The notes beneath the pieces were generated by a model. It saw nothing but the letters and a program-made list of their open reading frames with translations. It was not told the origin of the DNA and searched no databases. Shown here in pieces: positions 8,416-17,519 of a stretch of DNA of 61,651 nt. The translations under genes and the position numbers were made by a program. Each line of letters starts with the position of its first letter. The first letter of the stretch is position 1. Origin of the DNA: Allobosea sp. 12-68-7 (GTDB lineage: Bacteria > Pseudomonadota > Alphaproteobacteria > Rhizobiales > Beijerinckiaceae); the NCBI GenBank assembly GCA_002279705.1, contig NCCO01000007.1, positions 1 through 61,651 of the forward strand, in the 5' to 3' direction.

Positions 8416-9378
8416 ATGCAGATCCGCTATCTCGACTACCACACCTGCGGCGAGCCGGTCCGCATCGTCACGGGGGGCTACCCCCTGCTCAGGGGCGCGA
8501 CGATCCTGGAGAAGCGCCGCGACGCGCGCGAGAACCACGACCATCTGCGCCGCGCCGTGATGCTGGAGCCGCGCGGCCACGGCGGGATGTATGGTGTCAT
8601 CCCCGTCGCGGCCGCTCACCCGGAGGCCGCCTTCGGCGTGTTGTTCACCCATCACGAGGGCTACTCGACCATGTGCGGGCACGCGACCATCGCGCTCGGC
8701 CGCTACGCGATCGAGCATGAGCTGGTGCCGGCGGTCGAACCGGTGACGCGCTTCAGCATCGAGGCCCCCTGCGGCCTGCTGCGGCTCGCATGCACGGTGC
8801 GCGACGGACGGGTGGAGAGCGTCGTCTTCGAGAGCGTGCCGGCCTTCGTCTTCGCCCGCGATCTCGTCGTCACGCTGCCGGGCTATGGCGAGGTCGTCAC
8901 CGACATCGCCTATGGCGGCGCCTTCTATGGCATCCTCCCGGCCTCGCGCTTTGGGCTCGACCTGTTCGAGACGCCGGTCGCGACCCTGACCGATGCGGCG
9001 GCTGCGCTCACCGACCATCTGCGCGCGAGCCTGCCGGTGACGCATCCGACCGAGCCCGATCTCGGCTTTCTCTATGGCACGATCATCACCGACGACCGCT
9101 CCCCGACCGGCTCGGGCGTCACGGCGCGCATGGCGCTGGACCATGCCAAGGGCTTCGTCGAGACTGGCGTGACCCGCCGCTTCCGCAGCGTCACCGGCGG
9201 CACCTTCACCGGCCGCGTGGTCGGCCCCGTTGCGGGTTTCGCGGACGGGGCGGTCACTGTCGCGGTCGGCGGCACGAGCAACTTTGCCGGCGAAGGGACT
9301 TTCGCCATCGAGGCCGACGACCCGCTGGGTCATGGCTTCGCGCTGCCGGTGCGCTTCGCCGAGATCGCGCGCGGCTGA
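8416..9378 (+). CDS. Proline racemase family, probable trans-3-hydroxy-L-proline dehydratase
   Basis: 320 residues from ATG 8416, just after GGGAGG. The first catalytic cysteine is Cys87 in STMCGHATIA. At the second catalytic position the motif reads DDRSPTGSGV, so it is Thr231 instead of cysteine. In this superfamily, Cys/Cys marks proline racemase and hydroxyproline epimerase. Cys/Thr marks trans-3-hydroxy-L-proline dehydratase, which makes 1-pyrroline-2-carboxylate. The residue pair is seen directly; the activity follows from family knowledge. No pyrroline-2-carboxylate reductase is adjacent. The gene follows the PfkB gene after 11 bp in a three-gene run. Confidence 0.85.
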   Translation: MQIRYLDYHTCGEPVRIVTGGYPLLRGATILEKRRDARENHDHLRRAVMLEPRGHGGMYGVIPVAAAHPEAAFGVLFTHHEGYSTMCGHATIALGRYAIEHELVPAVEPVTRFSIEAPCGLLRLACTVRDGRVESVVFESVPAFVFARDLVVTLPGYGEVVTDIAYGGAFYGILPASRFGLDLFETPVATLTDAAAALTDHLRASLPVTHPTEPDLGFLYGTIITDDRSPTGSGVTARMALDHAKGFVETGVTRRFRSVTGGTFTGRVVGPVAGFADGAVTVAVGGTSNFAGEGTFAIEADDPLGHGFALPVRFAEIARG

Positions 9379-9419
9379 CGGCGTAGGGGGGGCGCGTTGG
9401 TCGGGCCGTCACCGCCACG

Positions 9420-10397
9420 TCATCCGGTGGCGATCTGCCCGGCCTCCCAGCCGAGGATCGCGCGCTTGCGCGTCAGCCCCCAGTGATAGCCGGTCAGCGC
9501 GCCCGATTTCCCGATGACGCGATGGCACGGTACGACGAAGGAGATCGGGTTCTTGCCGACGGCCATGCCGACCGCCCGTGAGGCGGAGGGCTTCCCGATC
9601 CGGCTGGCGACGGCGCCATAGGTGGTGGCACGGCCGACCGGAATCCGCAGCAGCGTTTCCCAGACCCGGACCTCGAAATCCGTGCCGATCAGCACGATGC
9701 GCAGCGGTGTCTCCGCCGACCAGGCGGCGGGATCGAAGATGCGTGCGGCATAGGGCGCCGTCGCCGGCGGGTCGAAGCGGTATTCGGCATGCGGCCAGCG
9801 CCGCATCATGTCCGCCAGCGCCTCCGCCCGGCCACCGACGACCTTGCCGCCGTCGAGCCCGTCGGAGACCCAGCCGAGCCCGGCCAGCCCGCGCGGCGTC
9901 GCGACGATCAGAGCCTCGCCGAAGGGGGATGGATGGAAGCCATAGGCAAGGGCGAGCCCGCCGCCGCCGGCCTTCCATTCACCGGGCGACATCGCCTCAT
10001 GCGTCACGAAGAGATCGTGCAGCCGCCCCGGCCCCGACAGACCGACCTCGAGCGCGGTGTCGAGCACGCTGGCCGACGCGCCGAGCAGCCCCTTGGCATG
10101 GTCGAGCGTGATCGCCTGCAGGAAGGCCTTGGGTGTCAGCCCGCACCAGCGCCGGAACAGGTGGTGCACATCGGTCGGCGTCGCGCCGGCGGCCTCCGCG
10201 ATCGCCTCGATCGTCGGCTGGGCGCGCCAGTTTTCGGTGATGTAGGCGAGGATGCGCCGCACCGTGTCGTAGTCCGAGCCGGGTGCGACCGTCGGAAACG
10301 CGGCCGCCGTCGGCATCGCCTCGGCCGCACGCGCGAGAACCGCGTCGGAAAAGCGGGTCGGCTTCATCGCGCCGAGCTTCTGCAGGGGAGCGTTCAT
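9420..10397 (-). CDS. Ada-like AraC-HTH / methylated-DNA-[protein]-cysteine S-methyltransferase
   Basis: 325 residues from ATG 10397, which has AAGGTGA upstream; a start at 10424 is also open. An AraC-type helix-turn-helix region comes first (about residues 35-130, IAEAAGATPTDVHHLFRRWC). The O6-alkylguanine transferase domain follows, with acceptor cysteine in VVPCHRVIG and ALTGYHWGLTRK after it. It removes alkyl groups from guanine O6 by irreversible transfer to itself. The N-terminal zinc-cysteine domain of E. coli Ada, which senses methyl phosphotriesters, is missing, so induction by that route is unlikely. It is convergent with the dehydratase gene. Confidence 0.9.
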   Translation of the reverse strand: MNAPLQKLGAMKPTRFSDAVLARAAEAMPTAAAFPTVAPGSDYDTVRRILAYITENWRAQPTIEAIAEAAGATPTDVHHLFRRWCGLTPKAFLQAITLDHAKGLLGASASVLDTALEVGLSGPGRLHDLFVTHEAMSPGEWKAGGGGLALAYGFHPSPFGEALIVATPRGLAGLGWVSDGLDGGKVVGGRAEALADMMRRWPHAEYRFDPPATAPYAARIFDPAAWSAETPLRIVLIGTDFEVRVWETLLRIPVGRATTYGAVASRIGKPSASRAVGMAVGKNPISFVVPCHRVIGKSGALTGYHWGLTRKRAILGWEAGQIATG

Positions 10398-10601
10398 CGC
10401 CGTCACCTTCGCATCATCGATCATGCGATGACATTAGGGGCGCCCGAAAGCGGGCTCCACCCGAAAGCTGCGCTGTTCCGCGACGTGGATGCACCATCCG
10501 GGCTTGATCGTCATGGACCGTTAACGTGGTCGTCAAAAGACGGTTGGCTTCATCTTGGAACATTGCCAGTTTAGGCGCGACATCGCCGGAGATCCACGCA
10601 G

Positions 10602-11000
10602 ATGAAGCGGTCGGCAATCTCGCTCGTTGTACTGGGCGCCGCATGCTTGTTCCAGACACCGAGCCAAGCTCAGGACGGCAGTATCGTCGGTGTCTGGCGG
10701 CAAGTGCGATCGAATGCAGGTGAATGCCGCACATGCCAGATCGAGATCGCAAAAGGCGATGCGTCATTGGATGTCAGGGCCAATAACGGTTGGTCCGGCA
10801 GCGTCCGGGCAGAGCCGGCAGACGACCTGACCACGGCTGCTGGTGGCGGGCGCTGGAGGCCGGGCGGAACCAGTCCTCACTCAGGGAAATTCTTCCGCCT
10901 GCGCCTGGTCAGTCAGGATTCGCGTCTCTACCTCCTCATGAGCGGGACGGGATTCCAGGTGGAGGCGGTGTTCGAGCGGGCCCCGCCCAAGAGCATCTGA
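10602..11000 (+). CDS. Small secreted protein of unknown function
   Basis: 132 residues. A signal peptide (MKRSAISLVVLGAACLF) probably ends at SQAQDG, giving a mature protein of about 108 residues. A cysteine pair lies in ECRTCQIEI. The body contains tryptophans (GVWRQV, NGWSGSV, RWRPGG) and a C-terminal strand-rich segment. The pattern GVWRQ near the mature N-terminus resembles lipocalin-like DUF2147 proteins, but I cannot confirm membership. It is a single gene, convergent with the DUF2244 gene 7 bp away. Confidence 0.65.
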   Translation: MKRSAISLVVLGAACLFQTPSQAQDGSIVGVWRQVRSNAGECRTCQIEIAKGDASLDVRANNGWSGSVRAEPADDLTTAAGGGRWRPGGTSPHSGKFFRLRLVSQDSRLYLLMSGTGFQVEAVFERAPPKSI

Positions 11001-11007
11001 CCTGCGA

Positions 11008-11550
11008 CTATCGTGCGTCTTCGTAATCCGGCCCGCGCCGCGCCGTCGCCAGGGCCCGCCCGAGCGCGTCGGCAAAGCCTTCGCGTTCGCCCGGGGACAA
11101 GGCGGCCGCGACGGCGACGCGCCGTCCGCGCGAGACGAGGTCGAGCCCGAGCAGGCCGTAATCCTCGTCGATCTGGCGCTCCAGCTTGGTCCAGGCCGGG
11201 TTCGAGCACCAGATGGCCTCCTGCCCGTGATGCGAGACTTTCCGCAGCCGCACCTCGAGCGGCGTCACGACGACGCGCTCGAAGGCGCGCGCATGCCGGA
11301 AATTCACCTGGAAGGCGATGAAGAGCGCGATGACGTCGAGCCCCATGAAGCCGGCCACCGGCCAGGCGCCGAGCACCATGAAGGGAATCGAGGAGGCGAT
11401 GGCGGCGAGGCAGACCAGCGTCATCACGATTCGAACAGCGTTGCGGTCGAGCGAGCGGTGCGGTGTGATCGTGGCGTCGAACACCGGCCGCTCGGCCAGA
11501 GCCGAAGCCCGATCATCCGCTGCGGAGGCAGGGTGCTTGCCGAGGTCCAT
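11008..11550 (-). CDS. DUF2244 domain-containing membrane protein
   Basis: 180 residues. DATITPHRSLDRNAVRIVM is the usual DUF2244 opening. Two adjacent membrane segments follow (about residues 40-85), then a cytoplasmic domain with VVVTPLEVRLRK. Function is unknown across the family. In alphaproteobacteria it is often found near endonuclease III (my recollection), and here it is divergent from nth with a 20-bp gap, so the two may share a regulatory region. Confidence 0.82.
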   Translation of the reverse strand: MDLGKHPASAADDRASALAERPVFDATITPHRSLDRNAVRIVMTLVCLAAIASSIPFMVLGAWPVAGFMGLDVIALFIAFQVNFRHARAFERVVVTPLEVRLRKVSHHGQEAIWCSNPAWTKLERQIDEDYGLLGLDLVSRGRRVAVAAALSPGEREGFADALGRALATARRGPDYEDAR

Positions 11551-11570
11551 GACGTGACTATAACGCCCCG

Positions 11571-12272
11571 ATGAGGCAGGAGAACAGGGCCAAGCGCCGC
11601 GCCCCCGCCGCGCCGCGGATCACGAAGCCGCGCGCCCGGAGCGCCGCCGGCGTGCGCGAGATCTTCGCGCGCTTCGAGGCCGGCAACCCCGAGCCCAAGG
11701 GCGAGCTCGACTACGTCAACCCCTTCACCCTGCTGGTCGCGGTCGTGCTCTCGGCGCAGGCGACCGATGTCGGCGTCAACAAGGCCACGCGCAGGCTGTT
11801 TGCGATCGCCGACACGCCGCAGAAGATGCTGGCGCTGGGCGAGGATGTCGTGCGCGACCATGTGCGGACGATCGGCTTGTTCCGCACAAAGGCGAAGAAC
11901 GTGATCGCGCTCTGCGAGAAGCTGATCGCGCAGTTCGGCGGCGAGGTGCCGACGACGCGCGCGGCGCTGGAGAGCCTGCCGGGCGTCGGCCGCAAGACGG
12001 CCAATGTCGTGCTCAACATCGCCTTCGGCGAGATCACCCACGCCGTCGACACCCATGTCTTCCGCGTCGCCAACCGGCTGCGGATCGCGCCGGGCAAGAC
12101 CGTGCTGCAGGTCGAGATGGGGTTGGAGAAGGCCGTGCCGGCGGCATTCGGCCGCCATGCGCATCACTGGCTCATCCTGCACGGCCGCTACACCTGCAAG
12201 GCCCAGCGCCCCGAATGCGGGCGCTGTCTCCTCAACGATCTCTGCGACTCCCCCGACAAGAGGGTCGCTTGA
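11571..12272 (+). CDS. nth: Endonuclease III
   Basis: 233 residues. The helix-hairpin-helix LPGVGRKTANVVLNIAFG carries the catalytic lysine. The catalytic aspartate is in AVDTHVFRVANRL. The C-terminal [4Fe-4S] cluster ligands follow the C-x6-C-x2-C-x5-C pattern in CKAQRPECGRCLLNDLC. The enzyme is a DNA glycosylase and AP lyase for oxidised pyrimidines in base-excision repair. About 20 extra basic N-terminal residues (RQENRAKRRAP) are typical of alphaproteobacterial copies. Confidence 0.96.
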   Translation: MRQENRAKRRAPAAPRITKPRARSAAGVREIFARFEAGNPEPKGELDYVNPFTLLVAVVLSAQATDVGVNKATRRLFAIADTPQKMLALGEDVVRDHVRTIGLFRTKAKNVIALCEKLIAQFGGEVPTTRAALESLPGVGRKTANVVLNIAFGEITHAVDTHVFRVANRLRIAPGKTVLQVEMGLEKAVPAAFGRHAHHWLILHGRYTCKAQRPECGRCLLNDLCDSPDKRVA

Positions 12273-12377
12273 CGCTCGTCCCGCGATAGGGTCACCTCCC
12301 ATTCTCCGGCGCTCCGGACGCTGACGACGCGATCCCAGAAGAGAGCGCAGAGGTCAGAGGAAACGCGGGAGATCGCC

Positions 12378-13427
12378 ATGTTCAGACAGATGTTGTTGGC
12401 CGCCGGTGCCGCTTTGGCGGCGTCGGCTTTCTCGTTGCCGGCCCTGGCCCAGGCCAAGGGCCCGATCATCGGCGTGAGCTGGTCCAACTTCCAGGAAGAG
12501 CGCTGGAAGACCGACGAAGCCGCGATCAAGGCGGCGATCGAGAAGGTCGGTGGCACCTATCTGTCGGCCGATGCGCAGTCGTCGCCGGCCAAGCAGCTCA
12601 CCGATGTCGAGAGCCTGATCGCACGCGGTGCCAAGGCGCTCATCGTGCTGGCGCAGGATGCCCAGGCGATCCGGCCCGCCGTCCAGAAGGCGGTCGACGA
12701 GGGCATCGCGGTCGTCGGCTACGACCGACTGATCGAGATCCCGCAGGCCTTCTACCTGACCTTCGACAATGTCGAGGTCGGGCGCATGATGGCGCGCGAG
12801 ATCCTCAAGGCCAAGCCGGAGGGCAACTACGTCTTCATCAAGGGCTCGTCGACCGATCCCAATGCCAATTTCCTCTACCAGGGCTCGATCGAGGTGCTCA
12901 AGCCCGCGCTCGACGGCGGCAAGATCAAGAATGTCGGCGAGGCCTCGACCGATGGCTGGCTGCCGGCCAATGCCCAGAAGAACATGGAACAGATCCTGAC
13001 GCGCAACGCCAACAAGGTCGATGCCGTCATCGCCGCCAATGACGGTACGGCGGGCGGCGCCATCGCCGCCATGGCCGCGCAGGGTCTGGCCGGCTCGGTG
13101 CCGGTGTCCGGGCAGGATGCCGACCGCGCCGCGCTGAACCGGATCGCGCTGGGCACGCAGACGGTGACGATCTGGAAGGATGCGCGCGATCTCGGGCGCA
13201 ACGCTGCCGAAATCGCGATCAAGCTCGCCGGCGGCGCCAAGCTGACCGAGATCGCGGGCGCTGCAAGCTGGAATCAGGGCCCGGCCAAGCAGGCCATGAC
13301 GGCCTTGTTCCTCAAGCCGGTGCCGGTGACGCAGGCGAATCTCAAGGTCGTGATCGATGCCGGCTGGGCGCCGAAATCGGCCGTCTGCCAGGGCGTCGCG
13401 GCCGGCAAGGTCAAGGCTTGTGACTGA
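12378..13427 (+). CDS. xylF: D-xylose-binding periplasmic protein XylF
   Basis: 349 residues with a signal peptide ending at PALAQAK. The sugar-binding fold (periplasmic-binding family 4) shows [27 protein letters not shown] and [12 protein letters not shown], which closely resemble XylF. A GGGAGA ribosome-binding site precedes the start. It delivers D-xylose or a similar pentose to the XylH/XylG transporter. Its stop lies 8 bp inside the xylH coding region. Confidence 0.9.
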   Translation: MFRQMLLAAGAALAASAFSLPALAQAKGPIIGVSWSNFQEERWKTDEAAIKAAIEKVGGTYLSADAQSSPAKQLTDVESLIARGAKALIVLAQDAQAIRPAVQKAVDEGIAVVGYDRLIEIPQAFYLTFDNVEVGRMMAREILKAKPEGNYVFIKGSSTDPNANFLYQGSIEVLKPALDGGKIKNVGEASTDGWLPANAQKNMEQILTRNANKVDAVIAANDGTAGGAIAAMAAQGLAGSVPVSGQDADRAALNRIALGTQTVTIWKDARDLGRNAAEIAIKLAGGAKLTEIAGAASWNQGPAKQAMTALFLKPVPVTQANLKVVIDAGWAPKSAVCQGVAAGKVKACD

Positions 13428-14724
13428 CGTCGCGCCGGCTCCGGCACAGCCGGCCCCGCGCAGCAGGAGCCTGCCCGACCATCTGCGCGAGATCGAGTTC
13501 GATCCGCGCATGATCGGGATGATCGCCGCATTGGCGGCGGTCTGGCTCGGCTTCGACGCGTTGTCCGGCGGCGCCTTCCTGACGCCGCGCAACCTCTGGA
13601 ACCTGCTGGTCCAGTCGGCTTCCATATCGGTGATGGCCTGCGGCATGGTGCTGGTCATCGTCACCCGCAACATCGACCTGTCCGTCGGTTCGATGCTGGG
13701 CTTCATCGGCATGGTCGTCGGGCTGATCCAGGTCCGGCTGCTGCCGGAGTTCTGGGGCTTCGAGCATCCCGCGACCTGGATCGTCAGCCTCCTCGCCGCG
13801 GTGGCGCTCGGCGGCGTCATCGGCCTGATGCAGGGCGCGCTGATCGCCTGGCTCGCCATTCCCTCCTTCATCGTCACGCTGGGCGGGCTGCTCGTCTGGC
13901 GCGGCGCCGCCTGGTGGGTGACGCAGGGCCAGACCATCGCGCCGATGGATTCGCGCTTCCGTCCGCTCGGCGGCGGCATCGAAGGTGCCATCGGCACCAG
14001 CGCCTCCTGGGCGATCGGCCTGGCGATCTGCGCCGTCATCGCCGGCGGCAGCGTCGTCGCGCGCCGCCGACGCCGGCGTTTCGGCTTCTCGCTGCGCCCG
14101 CTCTGGGCCGATGTCGTCATCGCGACGCTGGGCTGCGGTGCGGTGGTCGTGACCGTCATGGTCGCCAACGCCTATGCGCTGCCGACCGGGATCGCGCGCC
14201 GCCTCACCGAGGCGCGCGGGCAGGTCTGGCCGGAAGGCGGGCTCGTCATTGGTCATGGGCTGGCCGTGCCGGTGCTGCTGGCGCTGGCCGTCGGTGTCGC
14301 CATAACCTTTCTGGCGACGCGGCTGCGCTTCGGCCGCTATGTCTTTGCCATCGGCGGCAATCCGGAAGCGGCGCAGCTGTCCGGCGTCAACACCCGCAAG
14401 GTCGTGATGCTGGTCTATGGGTTGATGGGCGCGCTCGTCGGCATCTCCGCCTGCATCGCGACGGCGCGGCTGAACGCGGCGACGAACTCCGCCGGTGCGC
14501 TCGACGAGCTTTACGTCATCGCCGCGGCCGTGATCGGCGGCACGTCTCTCGCCGGCGGCGTCGGCACCATCGCAGGCGCGATGCTCGGCGCGCTGGTGAT
14601 GCAGTCGCTGCAGTCGGGCATGGTGCTGATCGGCGTCGACACGCCGCTCCAGAACATCGTCGTCGGCCTCGTGCTGGTCGTCGCAGTCTGGCTCGACGGC
14701 CTCTATCGCAAGCGGTTCGGGTGA
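13420..14724 (+). CDS. xylH: Xylose ABC transporter permease XylH
   Basis: 434 residues from GTG 13420, which overlaps the end of xylF by 8 bp. This start is preferred over the upstream 13357 frame extension, which lies inside xylF. About ten hydrophobic segments are visible. RbsC/XylH-type signatures include [31 protein letters not shown] and [20 protein letters not shown]. It forms the inner-membrane channel, presumably as a homodimer. A 131-bp palindromic repeat separates it from the ATPase gene. Confidence 0.9.
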   Translation: MTDVAPAPAQPAPRSRSLPDHLREIEFDPRMIGMIAALAAVWLGFDALSGGAFLTPRNLWNLLVQSASISVMACGMVLVIVTRNIDLSVGSMLGFIGMVVGLIQVRLLPEFWGFEHPATWIVSLLAAVALGGVIGLMQGALIAWLAIPSFIVTLGGLLVWRGAAWWVTQGQTIAPMDSRFRPLGGGIEGAIGTSASWAIGLAICAVIAGGSVVARRRRRRFGFSLRPLWADVVIATLGCGAVVVTVMVANAYALPTGIARRLTEARGQVWPEGGLVIGHGLAVPVLLALAVGVAITFLATRLRFGRYVFAIGGNPEAAQLSGVNTRKVVMLVYGLMGALVGISACIATARLNAATNSAGALDELYVIAAAVIGGTSLAGGVGTIAGAMLGALVMQSLQSGMVLIGVDTPLQNIVVGLVLVVAVWLDGLYRKRFG

Positions 14725-14747
14725 GGGATGGGCGCGCGAAACGCCAC

Positions 14748-14878
14748 TGTCATGCCGCGGCTCGCGATGCGAGAACCCGGAACCCACGACGGGGTGAGAC
14801 TTCGAATGCAGCCCCGTCGATTGCGCGTGCCTGGCCGTGGGTTCCGGTTTCGCCGCTGCGCGGCACCCCGGAATGACA
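14748..14878. repeat. Palindromic intergenic repeat, family B, copy 1
   Basis: 131 bp beginning TGTCATGCCGCGG and ending CACCCCGGAATGACA. Internal arms GGAACCCACGACGGGG and CCGTGGGTTCC pair with each other. The second copy, 22879-23009, is also 131 bp. This copy fills most of the gap between xylH and xylG, so the transporter mRNA would carry a large hairpin ahead of the ATPase cistron. Confidence 0.85.
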
Positions 14879-14894
14879 ACGGAGAAGCCCGCTC

Positions 14895-15674
14895 ATGGAC
14901 ATGACCAGCCCCCTCGTCGAGATGCATGAGATTTCGATCGCCTTCGGCGGCCTCAAGGCGGTCGATGCGGTCAGCGTCGATCTGCATCCCGGCGAGGTCG
15001 TTGGCCTTCTCGGGCACAACGGCGCCGGAAAATCGACCCTGATCAAGATCCTGTCGGGCGCCTATCGGGCCGATTCCGGCGAGATCCGGGTCAATGGCGA
15101 GCCGGTCTCGATTGCCAGCCCGCGCGACGCCAAGCGCCATGGCATCGAGACGATCTACCAGACGCTCGCGCTCGCCGACAATGTCGACGCAGCCGCCAAC
15201 ATCTTCCTCGGGCGCGAATTGCTGACGCCCTGGCGAACGCTCGACGATGCGACGATGGAGTCCGAGACCCGCAAGGTGATGGGCCGGCTCAACCCGCATT
15301 TCCGCCGCTTCAAGGAGCCGGTGAAGGCGCTCTCCGGTGGCCAGCGCCAATCGGTGGCGATCGCCCGCGCGATTTATTTCAACGCCCGCGTACTGATCAT
15401 GGACGAGCCGACGGCGGCGCTCGGGCCCGCCGAAACCCGGCAGGTGGCCGAGCTGATCCTCGAGCTCAAGCGCCAGGGCATCGGCATCTTCCTGATCAGC
15501 CACGACCTGCACGACGTTTTCGATCTCGCCGACCGCGTCAGCGTGATGAAGAACGGCCGTGTCGTTGGCAATGCCCGAACCAGCGACGTCACCCAGGACG
15601 AGGTTCTGGGCATGATCATCTCGGGGAAATGCCCGGCCGGGGCTGTGCCCGGGCCGGGCGCGCTGCGCGGATAG
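14895..15674 (+). CDS. xylG: Sugar ABC transporter ATP-binding protein (XylG/FrcA type, single ATPase domain)
   Basis: 259 residues with one nucleotide-binding domain. Walker A is GHNGAGKST, the signature is LSGGQRQSV, Walker B is [16 protein letters not shown] and the switch is SHDLHDV. Enterobacterial XylG has two fused ATPase domains and about 510 residues. This short form resembles FrcA of rhizobial fructose importers and would act as a homodimer. The gene is therefore complete, not truncated. It energises XylFH. A strong hairpin follows 6 bp after the stop. Confidence 0.85.
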   Translation: MDMTSPLVEMHEISIAFGGLKAVDAVSVDLHPGEVVGLLGHNGAGKSTLIKILSGAYRADSGEIRVNGEPVSIASPRDAKRHGIETIYQTLALADNVDAAANIFLGRELLTPWRTLDDATMESETRKVMGRLNPHFRRFKEPVKALSGGQRQSVAIARAIYFNARVLIMDEPTAALGPAETRQVAELILELKRQGIGIFLISHDLHDVFDLADRVSVMKNGRVVGNARTSDVTQDEVLGMIISGKCPAGAVPGPGALRG

Positions 15675-15679
15675 GACAC

Positions 15680-15709
15680 GCCCTCGCGACGCCTGCACGT
15701 CGCGAGGGC
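15680..15709. terminator. Hairpin terminator after xylG
   Basis: A perfect 12-bp stem GCCCTCGCGACG / CGTCGCGAGGGC with loop CCTGCA, starting 6 bp after the xylG stop. No T-run follows. It would also lie at the 3' side of the minus-strand lipoprotein frame, so it may serve both directions. Confidence 0.7.
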
Positions 15710-15710
15710 C

Positions 15711-16475
15711 GGAATGCGGGCGCCGCATCCAGGCCGATTGCTGCGATGCGCCGGACGAGCGCCTCGCCAGGCCGGTCGCCTGCTGGCTGGTGGTACGGCT
15801 GCCGTTGACGCAGGTGGTCGTCATGGTCTTGCAGACGTCGTTCACGCATTCGCGCCGCGACTGGCTCGAGGTCCGGCCCTGCTGCTGGGTCGACTGTGTC
15901 GGGATCGTCAGCGACGGCGCCGGCCGCGACGGCGTGGGCTGGACGGTGGTGTTGGGGATCCGCACCGTCGGCGTCATCGGCAGCGGCAGGGGCCGCGGCG
16001 GGCCGGGCGGGCTGACGTTGCCGCGGATCGCGGCGGCCATCGCCGCATCGGCCTGACGGCGGTGCGCCCTGTCGCGCGCCTCGGACTGGAGATCGGCATC
16101 GGGCGCGGGCTGGCCCCGCCGTGCCAGAGCCTCCGCAGCCTGCAGGCTGCCCCAGCGCGCGCCCTGCGTATAGTAGAACAGGTAGAGGTTCTCGTCCTTC
16201 GGGAAGCCGGCGATCCCGCGTTCGTGGCTGCGCCCGGTGGCGAACAGGTTCGAGCCGGAGTTCGGGGCCAGAAGCCTCGCGGCCGCGCACCATTCCGGCG
16301 AACAGGAGGGAGCCGAGGAGAGCGTCAGTTGCGGTGTGGCCTGGCAGGCGCCCAGCAGCGCGGTGATGAGCAAAGCGGCGGGGAGACGAAGATCGGGCAG
16401 TTGGCTAAAGCTGACCAAGGTCGAGAGATCGCAGAGGTTTTCGTCTTTCTCCAGCGTGTCGCGAAGCGGCGACAA
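15711..16475 (-). CDS. Putative lipoprotein with irregular start and no proper stop
   Basis: The minus-strand frame encodes a lipoprotein signal ([14 protein letters not shown], lipobox LGAC), then a segment [20 protein letters not shown], a proline-rich stretch, and a cysteine-bearing end ([17 protein letters not shown]). No ATG precedes the signal; only TTG codons are available, at 16475 or about 16420. The frame has no stop after the cysteine-rich end. It runs through the xylG terminator and on antisense to xylG until 14703, which is not credible as protein. The 3' boundary given here is therefore arbitrary. It may be a real gene damaged by a frameshift or an assembly error, or a decayed gene. 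Confidence 0.4.
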
Positions 16476-16658
16476 GGTTCAAAACGCGTAGTTTTTTCGG
16501 CGACCTATCCGTTTGACACAGCCAGCTCGGATACGCGTCCTGCGTCACGGATGGCCGGCCGGGAGCGGCGCCATGATCGCGCCCGCATCGGCTGACAGAA
16601 CCCCCGCTTGGCGCGGCGGCCTGCGGGTTCTGCGCGCGGCAACAAGGGAAGCTCCGAC

Positions 16659-17519
16659 ATGACGATGACAGCGATCGACGTTCTCGCGCCCGGCCATGTG
16701 GCGGTCGTCACGGGCGGGGCCTCCGGTATCGGCCTCGCGGCGGCCCGCGCCTTCGTCCGCCGCGGCATGAACGTCGTCCTCGCCGATCGCGACGAAACCA
16801 CGCTCGCTTTGGCCTTGGCAGAATTCGCTGGCTCGGACGCGCATGTGCTCGTGCGGCCGCTCGACGTCGCCGACCGCGGCGCGCTGGAGACGCTGCGCGA
16901 CGAGGTCATGGGCCGTTTCGGTGCCGTGCATGTGCTGATGAACAATGCCGGCATCCAGCCCGGCAGCACCCTGTTCTCGCCGGTCGAGGACTGGCAGCGC
17001 ATCCTCGCGGTCAATCTCTGGGGCATCATCCATGGCACCCAGGTCTTCGTGCCCGCCATGCTGGAGAGCGGCCAGTCCGGCTTCGTCATCAACACCGGCT
17101 CGAAGCAGGGCATCACCACCCCGCCGGGAGACCCGGCCTACAATGTCTCGAAGGCGGCGGCGAAGGCCTTCACCGAGGCTCTGCAGCACGATCTGCGCGG
17201 TCGCGCCGGGTGCCGCATCAGCGCCCATCTACTGATTCCCGGTTTCGTCTTCACGCGGCTGACGGCCAGGGGCCGGCTCGACCAGCCCGCGGGCGCCTGG
17301 ACGCCCGACGAGACCGTCGCCTTCATGCTGGAGCGGCTGGAGGAGGGCGACTTCTACATCCTCTGCCCGGACAACGAGACGCCGCGCGCCCTCGACGAGA
17401 AGCGCATGGCCTGGGCGATGGGCGACATCATCGAGAACCGCCCGCCGCTGTCGCGCTGGCACCCCGACCACGCCGAGGCATTCAAGACCTTCCTGAAGAA
17501 GGCGCCCGCGGCTCAGTAG
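16659..17519 (+). CDS. SDR-family NAD(P)-dependent oxidoreductase
   Basis: 286 residues from ATG 16659, preceded by AAGGGAAG; the longer frame from 16608 has no such site. Cofactor motif TGGASGIG, structural motif NNAG, and catalytic Y-x3-K in YNVSKAAAK are all present. These are the features of classical short-chain dehydrogenases. The reaction is reversible oxidation of an alcohol or ketone; the substrate is unknown. It is convergent with the GhrA-like gene, and their ends overlap by 7 bp. Confidence 0.88.
   Translation: MTMTAIDVLAPGHVAVVTGGASGIGLAAARAFVRRGMNVVLADRDETTLALALAEFAGSDAHVLVRPLDVADRGALETLRDEVMGRFGAVHVLMNNAGIQPGSTLFSPVEDWQRILAVNLWGIIHGTQVFVPAMLESGQSGFVINTGSKQGITTPPGDPAYNVSKAAAKAFTEALQHDLRGRAGCRISAHLLIPGFVFTRLTARGRLDQPAGAWTPDETVAFMLERLEEGDFYILCPDNETPRALDEKRMAWAMGDIIENRPPLSRWHPDHAEAFKTFLKKAPAAQ

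Noticed and set aside
14895..15674. Idea that xylG is truncated because XylG is often about 510 residues
   Set aside because: All ATPase motifs of one domain are complete, and single-domain FrcA/XylG proteins of about 260 residues are normal in this group.
16501..16658. TTGACA near 16514 as a promoter for the SDR gene
   Set aside because: No -10 box at a proper distance (GATACG is only 11 bp away).
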